Source: Nitratireductor alexandrii
GTDB taxonomy: Bacteria; Pseudomonadota; Alphaproteobacteria; Rhizobiales; Rhizobiaceae
Length of the DNA stretch: 64,000 bases
Direction of reading: 5' to 3'
Assembly: GCF_004000215.1 (NCBI RefSeq)
Contig: NZ_RBVY01000003.1
Location: 166,969 to 230,968 of the forward strand
The notes under the pieces are model-generated. The model saw only the letters and a list, made by a program, of their open reading frames with translations. It was not told the DNA's origin and made no database searches. Positions 35,098 through 44,386 of this stretch are shown here, piece after piece. How positions within the stretch are numbered: the stretch's first letter is position 1; every line of letters starts with the position of its first letter. Position numbers and translations under genes: made by a program.

Positions 35098-35787
35098 GTG
35101 GAAAAAGCCCGGACCAGGCACTACCAACCCGTCCCCTTGCCGGACTATCGCGAACTGCCCGTGGAGGAGATGCGCGCCCGCGCCAGGTCATTCTACGAGG
35201 AAGTCCGCACACGCCACACCGTGCGCGATTTCGACACGCGCCCGGTGCCGCGCGACATCATCGAGACCTGCATCCGCGCTGCCGGCACGGCGCCCAACGG
35301 CGCCAACCATCAACCCTGGCATTTCGCCGTCATCGGCGATCCGGCGCTCAAGAAGCGTATCCGCGCAGCCGCGGAAGTCGAGGAACGGGCCTTTTATGCC
35401 GGCCGCGGCGGCGAGGAATGGCTGGCCGCCCTCGCCCCGCTCGGCACGGACGCCGAAAAACCCTTCCTCGAAGAGGCGCCATGGCTGATCTGCATTTTCG
35501 GCGAGCGGCGTAGCCGCTCGGCCGACGGCGTCCGACGCAAGAACTACTATGTGCCGGAATCGGTCTCGATTGCCGCAGGCTTCCTGATCGCGGCCCTGCA
35601 CCGGGCCGGCCTGGCGACGCTGACCCACACGCCCAATCCGATGAGTTTCCTCAACGAACTGTGCGGCCGCGACCCACACGATAAGCCCTATATCCTGATG
35701 GTCGTGGGCTATCCGAAGGAAAACGCGACGATCCCCGCCCATGCCATGGACAAAAAACCGCTCGAGGAGATCGCCACCTTTCTGTAA
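35098..35787 (+). CDS. Nitroreductase-fold flavoprotein, iodotyrosine-deiodinase-like
   Basis: The product has 229 aa from GTG 35098, which has GGAG 6 bases upstream; a TTG at 35065 would place the start inside the operator. FMN-binding motifs are TVRDF (41-45), [14 protein letters not shown] (63-76) and THTP (177-180). The iodotyrosine deiodinase substrate triad of human IYD (Glu157, Tyr161, Lys182) is matched by Glu96, Tyr100 and Lys121 with identical spacing. The C-terminal [12 protein letters not shown] also resembles IYD. It may therefore dehalogenate halotyrosines or reduce another aromatic amino acid. That is inference from conserved residues, not proof. Confidence 0.85.
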   Translation: MEKARTRHYQPVPLPDYRELPVEEMRARARSFYEEVRTRHTVRDFDTRPVPRDIIETCIRAAGTAPNGANHQPWHFAVIGDPALKKRIRAAAEVEERAFYAGRGGEEWLAALAPLGTDAEKPFLEEAPWLICIFGERRSRSADGVRRKNYYVPESVSIAAGFLIAALHRAGLATLTHTPNPMSFLNELCGRDPHDKPYILMVVGYPKENATIPAHAMDKKPLEEIATFL

Positions 35788-35796
35788 GCGGCGGCG

Positions 35797-37599
35797 TCAC
35801 TCCGCCGCGCGACTGAGCGCGCCCGCGCCGGTTTCGAACTGCAGCCGGGCAAGCCGGGCATAGACGCCGTCCAGCGCCACCAGGCTGGCATGCGTGCCTT
35901 CCTCGACAATCCGGCCATTGTCGATCACCAGGATGCGGTCGGCCTTCAGGATCGTCGCCAACCGGTGCGCGATCACGATCGTGGTGCGATCCTGCATCAG
36001 CCGTTCCAGCGCCTCCTGCACCAGCGTCTCGCTTTCGGCGTCGAGCGCCGAGGTCGCCTCGTCGAGAAGCAGGATCGGCGCGTCGCGCAGGATGGCGCGC
36101 GCGATCGCCACGCGCTGCCGTTGCCCGCCCGACAAGGTCACGCCGCGCTCGCCGACCGGCGTGTCGTAGCCCCTCTCCAGCTTGCCGATGAATTCGTCGG
36201 CATGCGCATCGCGCGCCGCAGCCAGGATCTCCGGCTCGGAGGCTCCGGGGCGGCCGAAGGCGATATTGTCGCGCACCGAGGCGGCGAAGATCGTCAGGTC
36301 CTGCGGCACCAGCGCGATATGGCGGCGCGCGGCGCGTGGATCGGCGCGGGCAAGGTCGACACCATCGATCAGCACCGCCCCGTGCTGCGGATCGTAGAAC
36401 CGCAGCAACAACGAGATGATCGTGCTCTTGCCGGCGCCCGATGGCCCGACGATCGCCACCGTCTCGCCCGGGCTGACCTCGAAGGACAGGCCGTGCAGCG
36501 CCGACTGGTCGGGCCGCGACGGATAGGCGAAGGCAACACCGTCGAACGTCACCCGGCCGCGCACCCGGTCGGGCAGGGCAAGCGGCGAGGCTGGCGTACG
36601 CACAGGCGTTTCCTCGTCCAGCAACTCGCTCAGCCGCTCGGCGGCGCCGGCCGCCTGGCTGAGTTCGCCCCAAACCTCCGACAGCGCCCCGAGCGCACCG
36701 GCCGCGAACACCGAATAAAGCAGGAACTGACCGAGCGTGCCCGGCGATATCGTCCCTTCGAGCACGTCGCGCGAGCCCATCCACAACACCGCCACCACCG
36801 AGGAAAACACCATGAAGATGGCAAAGAAGGTCAGGAAGGACCGCGCAAAGATCGAGGATTGGGCGGCGCGGAAAGCGTTTTCGACCGCGGTCGCGAATCT
36901 GCGCGCCACATAGGTTTCGTTGGTGAAGGCCTGCAGCGTGCGCACCGCGCCGATCTGTTCGCTGGCGAAGGCCGTCGCCTCGGCGAGCATGTCCTGCGCG
37001 GCGCGGGACTTTCGCCGCACGGCCCGTCCGAAGGCGACGATCGGCGCCACGATCACCGGGATGGCGCCGATCACCAGCAGCGAGAGTTTCGGACTGGTGA
37101 CCACCATCATGCCGAGCGCACCGACCCCAAGGATCGTGTTGCGCAGCGCAAGCGATGCCGTCGCCCCCACGGCGGACTTGATCTGCGTGGTGTCGGCCGT
37201 CAGTCTGGAGACGATTTCGCCCGACTGCACCGTATCGAAAAAGCCGGGCGACAGCGTGGTGACGTGAGCAAACACGTCGCGGCGCAGATCGGCCACAACG
37301 CGCTCGCCGAGCGAGATGACGAAATAATACCGGCACGCCGAAGCGAGCGCGAGCACTGCCGCGATCACGATCAACATGGTGAAATAATTGGCGATGAAGG
37401 CGGAATCGGCGCCGGAAAACCCGTGATCGACCATCCGGCGCACCGCCAGCGGCAAGGTCAGCGTCGTCGCTGCGGCCAGCACCAGAAAGACGACCGCGCC
37501 GGCGACGAGACCGGGATACCGCTTGAGATAGGGAAACAGCCGCGCCAACGGCCGGAGCGAGCGTCTGCGCTTTTCGGTCTCGTCTGGCGGGTGTGCCAT
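35797..37599 (-). CDS. ABC exporter, fused permease and ATPase (MsbA-like)
   Basis: The product has 600 aa. Six membrane helices occupy about 30-320. The ATPase domain has Walker A GPSGAGKST (385-393), Q-loop ALVPQDLTIFA, signature LSGGQRQRV, Walker B ILLLDEATSALD and the H-loop IVIAHRLATI. It is a half-transporter that should dimerise in the inner membrane and export a lipid, drug or peptide. It converges on the nitroreductase gene with 9 bases between stops and diverges from rpmE. The gap of 191 bases upstream holds both promoters, not resolvable by eye. Confidence 0.93.
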   Translation of the reverse strand: MAHPPDETEKRRRSLRPLARLFPYLKRYPGLVAGAVVFLVLAAATTLTLPLAVRRMVDHGFSGADSAFIANYFTMLIVIAAVLALASACRYYFVISLGERVVADLRRDVFAHVTTLSPGFFDTVQSGEIVSRLTADTTQIKSAVGATASLALRNTILGVGALGMMVVTSPKLSLLVIGAIPVIVAPIVAFGRAVRRKSRAAQDMLAEATAFASEQIGAVRTLQAFTNETYVARRFATAVENAFRAAQSSIFARSFLTFFAIFMVFSSVVAVLWMGSRDVLEGTISPGTLGQFLLYSVFAAGALGALSEVWGELSQAAGAAERLSELLDEETPVRTPASPLALPDRVRGRVTFDGVAFAYPSRPDQSALHGLSFEVSPGETVAIVGPSGAGKSTIISLLLRFYDPQHGAVLIDGVDLARADPRAARRHIALVPQDLTIFAASVRDNIAFGRPGASEPEILAAARDAHADEFIGKLERGYDTPVGERGVTLSGGQRQRVAIARAILRDAPILLLDEATSALDAESETLVQEALERLMQDRTTIVIAHRLATILKADRILVIDNGRIVEEGTHASLVALDGVYARLARLQFETGAGALSRAAE

Positions 37600-37790
37600 T
37601 CACGCGTCTCCTGTAGGCGGTGTCTCGCGACCCGGCGCTACGGTCTTGTGATTCCAGGGCGGCTGATGTATAGGCCGCGCAGGATTTGGCGAAGCCGTAG
37701 CCGTGAATGGCCGCGGCTTCAAGTTTTACAGGCTAGGCGCATCGCCGCAGGCGGCCGGCGGCAGCGCCGTTGAAGACCAGGACGAGATCG

Positions 37791-38012
37791 ATGAAAGCGA
37801 AAATCCACCCCGACTACCACACCATCAAGGTCGTCATGACCGATGGCACCGAATACACGACCCGGTCGACCTGGGGCAAAGAGGGCGACACGCTCAACCT
37901 CGACATCGACCCCAACACCCATCCGGCCTGGACCGGTGGCCAGCAGCATCTCATGGACCGCGGCGGACGCCTGTCGAAGTTCAAGAAGCGCTATGAGGGC
38001 CTCGGCCTCTGA
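37791..38012 (+). CDS. rpmE: 50S ribosomal protein L31
   Basis: The product has 73 aa from the ATG at 37791 with AGGACG upstream. It begins [20 protein letters not shown] and ends [11 protein letters not shown], standard L31. It has no cysteine, so it is the zinc-free form; this is usual in alphaproteobacteria. The gene is monocistronic, bounded by a divergent ABC exporter and a strong terminator. Confidence 0.97.
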   Translation: MKAKIHPDYHTIKVVMTDGTEYTTRSTWGKEGDTLNLDIDPNTHPAWTGGQQHLMDRGGRLSKFKKRYEGLGL

Positions 38013-38040
38013 GCCGGACCCGACGCATACGGTTTGGAAA

Positions 38041-38066
38041 GCCCCGCTTCGGCGGGGTTTTCTTTT
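38041..38066 (+). terminator. Rho-independent terminator of rpmE
   Basis: GCCCCGC-TTC-GGCGGGGTTTTCTTTT: a 6-base GC stem with a tight loop and an uninterrupted T-rich tail, 28 bases after the rpmE stop. AAA precedes the stem. Confidence 0.9.
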
Positions 38067-38116
38067 GGCCGCGTGCCGGTTGAAGGTCGGGTCCCTGAAC
38101 GGCAGCGTGCTCCGGC

Positions 38117-38407
38117 TCAGCCGGCGCGATCGGCATGGCCCAGATCGCGCTCCGACCACGCGGCGTCGCGCACGCGCTGCTTTAAAAGCTTGGCATCGGG
38201 GAAACCGCCGTCGCGGCTGCGTTCCCAGATCGTCTCGCCGTCGAGCGTGATCTCGAACGTGCCGCCGCTGCCCGGCACCAACGTCACCGCACCCAGATCG
38301 GACCCGAAGCTCGACAGCAATTCCTGCGCCATCCAGGCAGCGCGCAGGAGCCAATGGCACTGCGTGCAGTAGACAATGCGGACGGTCGGACGCCCGTCGG
38401 CGCTCAC
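38117..38407 (-). CDS. SelT/SelW/SelH-family thioredoxin-fold protein
   Basis: The product has 96 aa. It has a CxxC pair (Cys14, Cys17 in IVYCTQCHW), then [23 protein letters not shown], which is the conserved family segment. The selenocysteine of some animal homologues is a Cys here. These are small redox proteins of uncertain substrate. Its start overlaps the yebC stop by 4 bases (ATGA), so it is co-translated with yebC. Confidence 0.88.
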   Translation of the reverse strand: MSADGRPTVRIVYCTQCHWLLRAAWMAQELLSSFGSDLGAVTLVPGSGGTFEITLDGETIWERSRDGGFPDAKLLKQRVRDAAWSERDLGHADRAG

Positions 38408-39153
38408 GCAGCGCTCAGCTTGGCCAGAGTTTCGTCGTCGACCTCGAAATTGGCGTAGACGTTCTGCACGTCGTCATCGTCCTCGAGCACGCCGATCAGC
38501 TTCATCAGCGACTGCGCCCGCTCCTCGTCCACCGGCACGCTGTTTTGCGGCTTCCAGATCGTCTTGACCGATTCCGGCTCGCCCAGCGCCGCTTCGAGCG
38601 CCTTGGAAACGTCGCCGATATCCTCGAACGCGCACAGGATGGTGTGGCTGTGCTCGTCGGACTGAATGTCCTCCGCGCCCGCTTCGATCGCGGCCTCCAT
38701 CACCGTATCGGCATCACCCGCCGAGGCCGGATAGACGATCTCGCCGACCCGGTCCCACATGAAGGCGACCGATCCGGTCTCGCCCAGCGAGCCGCCCGCC
38801 TTGGTGAAGGCGGCGCGCACATTGGAAGCGGAGCGGTTGCGGTTGTCGGTCAGTGCCTCGACGATGACCGCCACCCCGCCGGGGCCGTATCCCTCGTAGC
38901 GGACTTCCTCGTAATTTTCCGAATCGCCGCCCGACGCCTTGCTGATGGCGCGCTGGATGTTGTCCTTGGGCATCGACTGCGCCTTGGCGTTCTGGATCGC
39001 CAGCCTGAGCCGCGGGTTCATGTCCGGATCGGGCATGCCCTGCTTGGCCGCGACGGTGATCTCGCGCGCGAGCTTGGAAAACATCTTGGAGCGGGCAGCG
39101 TCCTGCCGCCCCTTGCGGTGCATGATGTTTTTGAACTGTGAATGGCCGGCCAT
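38404..39153 (-). CDS. yebC: YebC/PmpR-family regulator
   Basis: The product has 249 aa from [15 protein letters not shown] at 39153; an ATG six codons upstream lacks the family start. The conserved core includes [15 protein letters not shown] and [22 protein letters not shown]. YebC proteins bind DNA as regulators in some bacteria, and recent work also ties them to ribosome rescue at polyproline stretches, which would parallel EF-P encoded 10 kb away. In other rhizobia yebC sits beside ruvC; here it is paired with the SelT/W gene instead. Confidence 0.95.
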   Translation of the reverse strand: MAGHSQFKNIMHRKGRQDAARSKMFSKLAREITVAAKQGMPDPDMNPRLRLAIQNAKAQSMPKDNIQRAISKASGGDSENYEEVRYEGYGPGGVAVIVEALTDNRNRSASNVRAAFTKAGGSLGETGSVAFMWDRVGEIVYPASAGDADTVMEAAIEAGAEDIQSDEHSHTILCAFEDIGDVSKALEAALGEPESVKTIWKPQNSVPVDEERAQSLMKLIGVLEDDDDVQNVYANFEVDDETLAKLSAA

Positions 39154-39317
39154 GGCGCCTCTTGTCGTCAAATCATGGGGATTTGGCGCGCTTTATAGAT
39201 ATTTCGCCGCACGAGGTCCAGAAGCGCGACGCCGGACGCTCGCGAAATCGTGACTACGCGGCGGTACGCAGCCATGCGCTAATGCGCATCGAACACGCGG
39301 AGGGAAAGGAGATTGGC

Positions 39318-40136
39318 ATGTCCCTTCATCTGCGCATTCTTGCAGCCATACTGGTCATGGCGGCGGTTGTGTACGGCGCCGCCGCACAGGACCGCGCGCC
39401 CGTTCCTTCGCAATGCCTCGCCGTTGCCGAAGCCTTGCCCAGAGCGACTTTGGTCAGCGTCACGCCCGCCGGATCGGGCGAAGCCGCCGAACAGGTGACC
39501 ATCACCTATGCCGGCCATTCCACCTATATTATCGAGACCCCCGGCGGCGTGCGTATCGCCACCGATTTTTCCGGCACTTACGGCGCCGTGCCGCTGCCGC
39601 GCGTGGCGACCATGAACAAGGCACACCGGACCCATTTCACGCCCTCGCCCGATCCCGGAATCGAGCATGTCCTGCCCGGCTGGAACCCGGACGGAGACGG
39701 TCCCGCCCGGCATGCGCTGGTTGTCGACGATGTCTATATCCGCAACGTGCCGACCGACATCCGCCGCTTCGGTGCCATGGAACGGGACGGCAACTCGATC
39801 TTCATCTTCGAGGTCGCCGATTTGTGCATCGGCCATCTCGGTCACCTCCACCACGACCTGACCGACGCCCATTACGCCGCCATCGGCCGGCTCGACATCG
39901 TCATGGTGCCGATCGACGGCGGCATGACGCAATCGCTCGTCAATATGAGCGAGATCGCCCGGCGGCTTTATTCCTCGATGATATTGCCCATGCACCGCCA
40001 TTCCACGCCGATCGGCGAGTTCTTGTCGATGATGGGCGAGAATTTCGCCGTCGATTTTTCGAGCGAGCGCAGCTTTACCGTCTCGCTGGCCAGCCTGCCC
40101 CGGCAGCCGACCATCCTGATCCTGGACGGTGTGTGA
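39318..40136 (+). CDS. Secreted MBL-fold protein with altered metal site
   Basis: The product has 272 aa from ATG 39318 after AAAGGAG. A signal peptide covers about 1-23. The metallo-beta-lactamase fold is suggested by VTITYAGHSTYIIETPGGVRI, then CIGHLGHLHHDLTDAHY and ILPMHRHST. The usual HxHxDH metal motif after the first sheet is not seen; the equivalent place reads NKAHRTHF. Either metal binding has shifted or the enzyme is inactive. UlaG-like lactonase or a degenerate relative are both possible. It overlaps the TPR gene by one base (TGATG). Confidence 0.75.
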   Translation: MSLHLRILAAILVMAAVVYGAAAQDRAPVPSQCLAVAEALPRATLVSVTPAGSGEAAEQVTITYAGHSTYIIETPGGVRIATDFSGTYGAVPLPRVATMNKAHRTHFTPSPDPGIEHVLPGWNPDGDGPARHALVVDDVYIRNVPTDIRRFGAMERDGNSIFIFEVADLCIGHLGHLHHDLTDAHYAAIGRLDIVMVPIDGGMTQSLVNMSEIARRLYSSMILPMHRHSTPIGEFLSMMGENFAVDFSSERSFTVSLASLPRQPTILILDGV

Positions 40137-40705
40137 TGCGGGCGCTGGCCACGCTTGTGCTTGCCCTGACGCTTGCGGCCGGCCCGGCCGCCGCGCAGGA
40201 TCGAAGCGACAACGCCGCCACGCGCGACCGCCTGTTCGCCGAGCTCAAGGCCGCGCCGACGCAAGCCCAGGGTCGGGCAGCCGAGGACGCCATCTGGCGC
40301 ATGTGGATGGCGCAGGCGCCGAGCGAGGCGATCCGCCGCGCCGTCGCCGACGCCATGGCGGCGCGCGAGAGCTACGCGTTCGACCGCGCGCTGGACCTGC
40401 TCAATGGCGTCGTTGACGCCGCGCCCGGCTACGCGGAGGGTTGGAACCAACGTGCCTTCATCCGCTTCCTCAAGGGCAACCACGACGAAGCGCTGGAAGA
40501 CATCGATCGCGCGCTCGCGCTCGAGCCGAAACATTTCGGCGCCCTGTCGGGCAAGGCGATCATCCTGATGGGCCAGGGCCGTGTGCGACTCGCGCAACAG
40601 GCCCTGCGCCAAGCTGTCGAAATCCATCCCTGGCTGAAGGAGCACTCGTTGCTCCTGCCGGAAGATGCCGACGCCCCGCCTCCCGCGGACGGTGAGGATA
40701 TCTGA
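40136..40705 (+). CDS. Secreted TPR protein
   Basis: The product has 189 aa. A signal peptide covers 1-20 (ending AAAQD). Three TPR-like helices pairs follow (RALDLLNGVVDAAPGYAEGW, RAFIRFLKGNHDEALEDIDR, KAIILMGQGRVRLAQQALRQ). It starts at the ATG overlapping the MBL-fold stop, so the two secreted proteins are made together and may interact. No function is known. Confidence 0.8.
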   Translation: MRALATLVLALTLAAGPAAAQDRSDNAATRDRLFAELKAAPTQAQGRAAEDAIWRMWMAQAPSEAIRRAVADAMAARESYAFDRALDLLNGVVDAAPGYAEGWNQRAFIRFLKGNHDEALEDIDRALALEPKHFGALSGKAIILMGQGRVRLAQQALRQAVEIHPWLKEHSLLLPEDADAPPPADGEDI

Positions 40706-40765
40706 CCCGGTCAAGCGGTGGGATTACCGGGCTGAGTCCGAGGACCGGCCGTCTTGTCCACCGCC

Positions 40766-41542
40766 TTATTCGCGCATACCGGCGGCCGCCTTTTCCCGCT
40801 GCCGCTTGCGGCGCGCCAGCATGTTGAGCGCCTCGACCAGGGCCGAAAAGCCCATGGCGGCGTAGATGTAGCCCTTCGGCACATGGAAGCCGAAGCCGTC
40901 GGCGATCAGCGTCGTGCCGATCATCAACAAGAAGCCGAGCGCCAGCATGACGATGGTCGGGTTCTTGGCGATGAAGCGCGACAGCGGCTCGGCGGCGATC
41001 AGCATCACCGCCACCGCGCAGATGACGGCGATATACATGATCGCGATCTCGTCGGTCATGCCGACGGCGGTGATGATCGAATCGATCGAAAACACTAGGT
41101 CGAGCAGCAGGATCTGGAAGATCGCCGCGCCGACGCCGAGCGTGGCGGCGCGGCCGACAATATCGTCCTTGGGGTCTTCGGGGTCGACGGAATGATGGAT
41201 TTCCTTGGTCGCCTTCCAGACCAGGAACAGGCCGCCCGCAATCAGGATGAGGTCACGCCAGGAAAAGCCGTGATCGAAGGCGGTGAAGACAGGCGCGGTG
41301 AGTTGGACGATGAAGGAGATCGTCGCCAACAGCAGCAGCCGCAACACCAGGGCCGCGCCGATACCGATCCGGCGTGCGTTTTTCTGATGCTCGACCGGCA
41401 GCTTATTGGTCAGGATCGAGATGAAGATCAGATTGTCGATGCCGAGAACGACCTCGAGCACGATCAGCGTGGCGAGCGCGACCCAGCCGGTCGGGTCCCC
41501 GAGCCAGACAAAATGCGGCGCCAGAAAATCGATCAGTGCCAT
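40766..41542 (-). CDS. TerC-family integral membrane protein
   Basis: The product has 258 aa with seven membrane helices. Acidic intramembrane motifs typical of TerC are present: [20 protein letters not shown] and [18 protein letters not shown]. Members export metal ions such as Mn2+ or are linked to tellurite resistance; co-translational metal supply to exoenzymes has been proposed. Only 76 bases separate it from ymdB, and no Mn-sensing riboswitch fits there. GAGGG serves as ribosome site. Confidence 0.9.
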   Translation of the reverse strand: MALIDFLAPHFVWLGDPTGWVALATLIVLEVVLGIDNLIFISILTNKLPVEHQKNARRIGIGAALVLRLLLLATISFIVQLTAPVFTAFDHGFSWRDLILIAGGLFLVWKATKEIHHSVDPEDPKDDIVGRAATLGVGAAIFQILLLDLVFSIDSIITAVGMTDEIAIMYIAVICAVAVMLIAAEPLSRFIAKNPTIVMLALGFLLMIGTTLIADGFGFHVPKGYIYAAMGFSALVEALNMLARRKRQREKAAAGMRE

Positions 41543-41618
41543 ACGAGTATCCCTCGGCGGTTCGGTTGAAAATCGTCGGCGTTGCGGCTGGGATCAGATA
41601 ACGAGCCGATCCACGGCG

Positions 41619-42449
41619 TCAACCTCCGCTCCAGAAAGCGGGAACCGTCTCTTCCAGGCGCGGCCCAAGCCTGAGCGGTGCAATCTTCTCGGCCAGACCG
41701 GTGCGATCGGAGATTTCGACGCCCAGCCCGCAGATCGTCGCCGGCCCGGCCGCAGCCTCGAACCGGCCCTTGGGAACCTTGTAAAGGAACCGGTTGAGCG
41801 GCTCCTCCTTGTCCATGCCGAGCGAGGAATCGTAGTCGCCGCACATGCCCGCATCCGACATGAACCCGGTGCCGCCATTGAGGATCTGGTGGTCGGCGGT
41901 CGGATGATGGGTGTGGGTGCCCACGACGAGGCTTGCCCGCCCGTCGACGAAATGGGCAAAGCACATCTTTTCGCTGGTCGCCTCGGCGTGAAAGTCGATG
42001 ACGATCGCGTCCGCCTGCTCGCCCAACGGACAGGCGGCGATCTCGCGCTCGGCCGCATGGAACGGGTCGTCGAGTTCGGGATGCATGAAAACCCGGCCCA
42101 TGATGTTGGCGACCATCACCCGCGCGCCATTCCTGGCGACGAAAACGCCGGAACCGCGCCCCGGCGTGCCGCCGGGGAAGTTGGCCGGACGCAGGAAGCG
42201 TTCCTCGCGCGGCGCGAATTCCAGCGCCTCGCGCTGATCCCACACATGATTGCCGGTGGTCACGACATCGGCGCCGGCCTCGAGCGTCGTCTTGAAGATG
42301 TCTTCGGTGATGCCGAAGCCGCCGGCGGCGTTTTCGCCGTTGACGATCACGAAATCGAGCCGGAAATCGGAAATCAGGCCAGGCAGACGCTGCCACACCG
42401 CCGTGCGCCCGGTCCGCCCCACCATATCGCCAAGAAAAAGAAGCCTCAT
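41619..42449 (-). CDS. YmdB-like metallophosphoesterase (TIGR00282)
   Basis: The product has 276 aa from MRLLFLGDMVGRTGR at 42449. Metal ligands are seen in GDMVG, NGENAAGG, TTGNHVWDQ and GTHTHHPTADHQI, all expected for this calcineurin-like family. YmdB of Bacillus hydrolyses cyclic nucleotides and affects biofilm formation. It lies 75 bases after the folate gene fthC on the same strand; 6S RNA, fthC and ymdB in this order is common in alphaproteobacteria. Confidence 0.92.
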   Translation of the reverse strand: MRLLFLGDMVGRTGRTAVWQRLPGLISDFRLDFVIVNGENAAGGFGITEDIFKTTLEAGADVVTTGNHVWDQREALEFAPREERFLRPANFPGGTPGRGSGVFVARNGARVMVANIMGRVFMHPELDDPFHAAEREIAACPLGEQADAIVIDFHAEATSEKMCFAHFVDGRASLVVGTHTHHPTADHQILNGGTGFMSDAGMCGDYDSSLGMDKEEPLNRFLYKVPKGRFEAAAGPATICGLGVEISDRTGLAEKIAPLRLGPRLEETVPAFWSGG

Positions 42450-42523
42450 TAGGCCGGATACCTGCTTGCACCGCACGGTGCCGGCGGTGGTTGAAAACCC
42501 GACCGCCGACGATGAACGGCCAT

Positions 42524-43108
42524 CTAGCGAGCAGGACCCATCGTGTGCAAGCCGGTTTCGGTCAGGATGTCGGGGATGACGACATCGTGAGGATCATCCA
42601 GTACGGTCTCGACCTTCTGGCAATCGAAGGCGATTGCGACCAGGCGCGGCGCGCCGCCGCGCGCCCGCAACCGGGCGATCGCCCGATCGTAATGGCCCGC
42701 GCCATAGCCGATCCGCTGGCCGCGGCGATCGAAGGCGGCAAGCGGTACGAGAATGATGGTGGGTTCCAGAACCGCCGCCTCGGCAGTTGGACCGACCGTA
42801 CCGCCCGCCGTCTCGACGAGCGGAACGCCGCGCAGCAACTCGCGAAATACGATCGTGGTCGCGTCCACCACCACCGGCAGGCAAAGCCGTGCGTGTCTTT
42901 CACGCAAGCCGAACATCAACGGCCGCACGTCGACTTCCGAGCGCATCGGCCAGTAGCCGGCGACGACATCGTCGGCCGAGACCGGGATCTCCCTGCAAAA
43001 TTCGGCAATGCGCAGCGAGGCCTCGACGCGATAGACCGGATCGAGCGCGTCGCGCCGCGCAAGCGCGGCCGATCGAAGAGCCAGCTTGTGTTCGTGCAGC
43101 GAAGTCAT
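42524..43108 (-). CDS. fthC: 5-formyltetrahydrofolate cyclo-ligase
   Basis: The product has 194 aa from the ATG at 43108. Conserved blocks are HEHKLALRSAALARRDAL, AGYWPMRSEVDVRPLM, ILVPLAAFDRRGQRIGYGAG and HYDRAIARLR, the 5-FTHF cyclo-ligase signature. It converts 5-formyl-THF to methenyl-THF with ATP. The preceding 6S RNA gene may be co-transcribed, as in E. coli where ssrS-ygfA is one unit. Confidence 0.93.
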   Translation of the reverse strand: MTSLHEHKLALRSAALARRDALDPVYRVEASLRIAEFCREIPVSADDVVAGYWPMRSEVDVRPLMFGLRERHARLCLPVVVDATTIVFRELLRGVPLVETAGGTVGPTAEAAVLEPTIILVPLAAFDRRGQRIGYGAGHYDRAIARLRARGGAPRLVAIAFDCQKVETVLDDPHDVVIPDILTETGLHTMGPAR

Positions 43109-43257
43109 GCGCGTCCACCTCCCGCACAGCCAAACCGACTGCACGCCGGCGGTCAAGACCGCACGGGCGTGTCGCAATAGCCGGGACGTGTCGGGAAGGG
43201 CCGGCGGATTTTCACCGCAAACCGCCGGACCTTGCCGGCAGGGTTCGGGCATCGCGA

Positions 43258-43411
43258 CGATCCACACACACCGGTGGAGAGGTTGATCCCGGGTGCCTAC
43301 AAAGTAGGTGGGCGCCGTATGAAAGGACCCACGGGTCCAACCAGGGACAGCTCCCTTGGGATCAATAAGGCCCCGGGGAATGTTACTCCTGCCGCGAGGC
43401 GCAGACCGTCA
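43258..43411 (-). ncRNA. ssrS: 6S RNA
   Basis: On the minus strand the stretch reads through GGGGCCTTATTGATCCC, AAGGGAGCTGTCCCTGGTTG, GACCCGTGGGTCCTTTCATA and CCCACCTACTTTGTAGG, then CCCGGGATCAACC. This is the conserved alphaproteobacterial 6S sequence. TTGATCCC and GGGATCAA pair as part of the long closing stem, with the large open bubble between. 6S RNA binds housekeeping RNA polymerase in stationary phase. A TATATT -10 element lies at 43418-43423. Both ends are estimated, within about 10 bases. The remaining part of the 43109-43546 gap holds only promoters. Confidence 0.88.
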
Positions 43412-43417
43412 CGGGCG

Positions 43418-43423
43418 AATATA
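43418..43423 (-). promoter_or_regulatory. -10 element of 6S RNA
   Basis: TATATT on the minus strand, 7 bases ahead of the estimated 6S start. A weak -35 (TGGCGG) sits 17 bases upstream of it. Confidence 0.45.
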
Positions 43424-43546
43424 GGCTGCGGTCCCCCGTTCCGCCAGAGCCGTTGCGCGGCATTTCGATCATTGGCGGACCTTGCGCCAAAACCCATGTC
43501 TCCGTACGGTTTGCGCCAAAGCTGAACAATCATCCGGGAAGACACT

Positions 43547-44386
43547 ATGCGTTTCGAAGGCACGTCGGCCTATGTCGCCGACAAGGATCTGATGGTGGCC
43601 GTCAACGCGGCGATAGCGCTCGAGCGGCCGTTGCTCGTCAAGGGCGAGCCGGGCACCGGCAAGACCGAGCTGGCGCGCCAGATGGCCGCCGCGCTCGGCC
43701 TCGACCTGATCGAGTGGCACGTCAAATCGACCACCAAGGCACAGCAGGGCCTTTACGAATACGACGCCGTCTCGCGCCTGCGCGACAGCCAGCTCGGCGA
43801 TGCGCGCTTCAACGACATCGCCAACTACATCAAGCGCGGCAAGTTGTGGGAGGCCTTCGCCGCCGACAAGAAGGTCGTGCTGTTGATCGACGAAGTCGAC
43901 AAGGCCGATATCGAGTTTCCGAACGACCTTCTGCAGGAACTCGATCGCATGGAGTTCTTCGTCTACGAGACCGGCGAAACCGTGCGCGCCAGGCATCGGC
44001 CGATCGTCGTCATCACCTCCAACAACGAGAAGGAGCTGCCCGACGCCTTTCTGCGCCGCTGCTTTTTCCACTATATCCGCTTCCCCGAGGCCGAGACGCT
44101 GGCGCGCATCGTCGACGTGCACTATCCCGGCATCAAGCAGAACCTGGTACGCGCCGCGCTCAATCAGTTCTACGAGATCCGCGACGTGCCCGGCCTGAAG
44201 AAAAAACCGTCGACGTCCGAGGCGCTCGACTGGATCCGGCTGCTGGTCGCCGACGACGTCGACCCGGCCGATCTGCGCGCCGATCCGAAAAACGCGCTGC
44301 CGAAGCTGCACGGCGCCCTGCTGAAGAACGAGCAGGACGTGCACCTGTTCGAACGCCTGGCCTTCATGGCGCGCCGGCAGGGTTAG
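43547..44386 (+). CDS. MoxR-family AAA+ ATPase
   Basis: The product has 279 aa. Walker A is GEPGTGKT (33-40) and Walker B is VVLLIDEVDKAD, followed by sensor 1 (VVITSNNEKELPDAFLRRCFFHYI). MoxR ATPases act as chaperones with VWA-domain partners to mature enzymes or remodel complexes. The likely partner, a VWA protein of CoxE type, is encoded 655 bases downstream beyond a small acetyltransferase gene. This MoxR-VWA pair is common in alphaproteobacteria; its client is not known. Confidence 0.93.
   Translation: MRFEGTSAYVADKDLMVAVNAAIALERPLLVKGEPGTGKTELARQMAAALGLDLIEWHVKSTTKAQQGLYEYDAVSRLRDSQLGDARFNDIANYIKRGKLWEAFAADKKVVLLIDEVDKADIEFPNDLLQELDRMEFFVYETGETVRARHRPIVVITSNNEKELPDAFLRRCFFHYIRFPEAETLARIVDVHYPGIKQNLVRAALNQFYEIRDVPGLKKKPSTSEALDWIRLLVADDVDPADLRADPKNALPKLHGALLKNEQDVHLFERLAFMARRQG

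Noticed and set aside
41543..41618. Possible manganese riboswitch ahead of the TerC gene
   Set aside because: Only 76 bases separate TerC and ymdB, too short for the element, and no matching stem or conserved core was seen.
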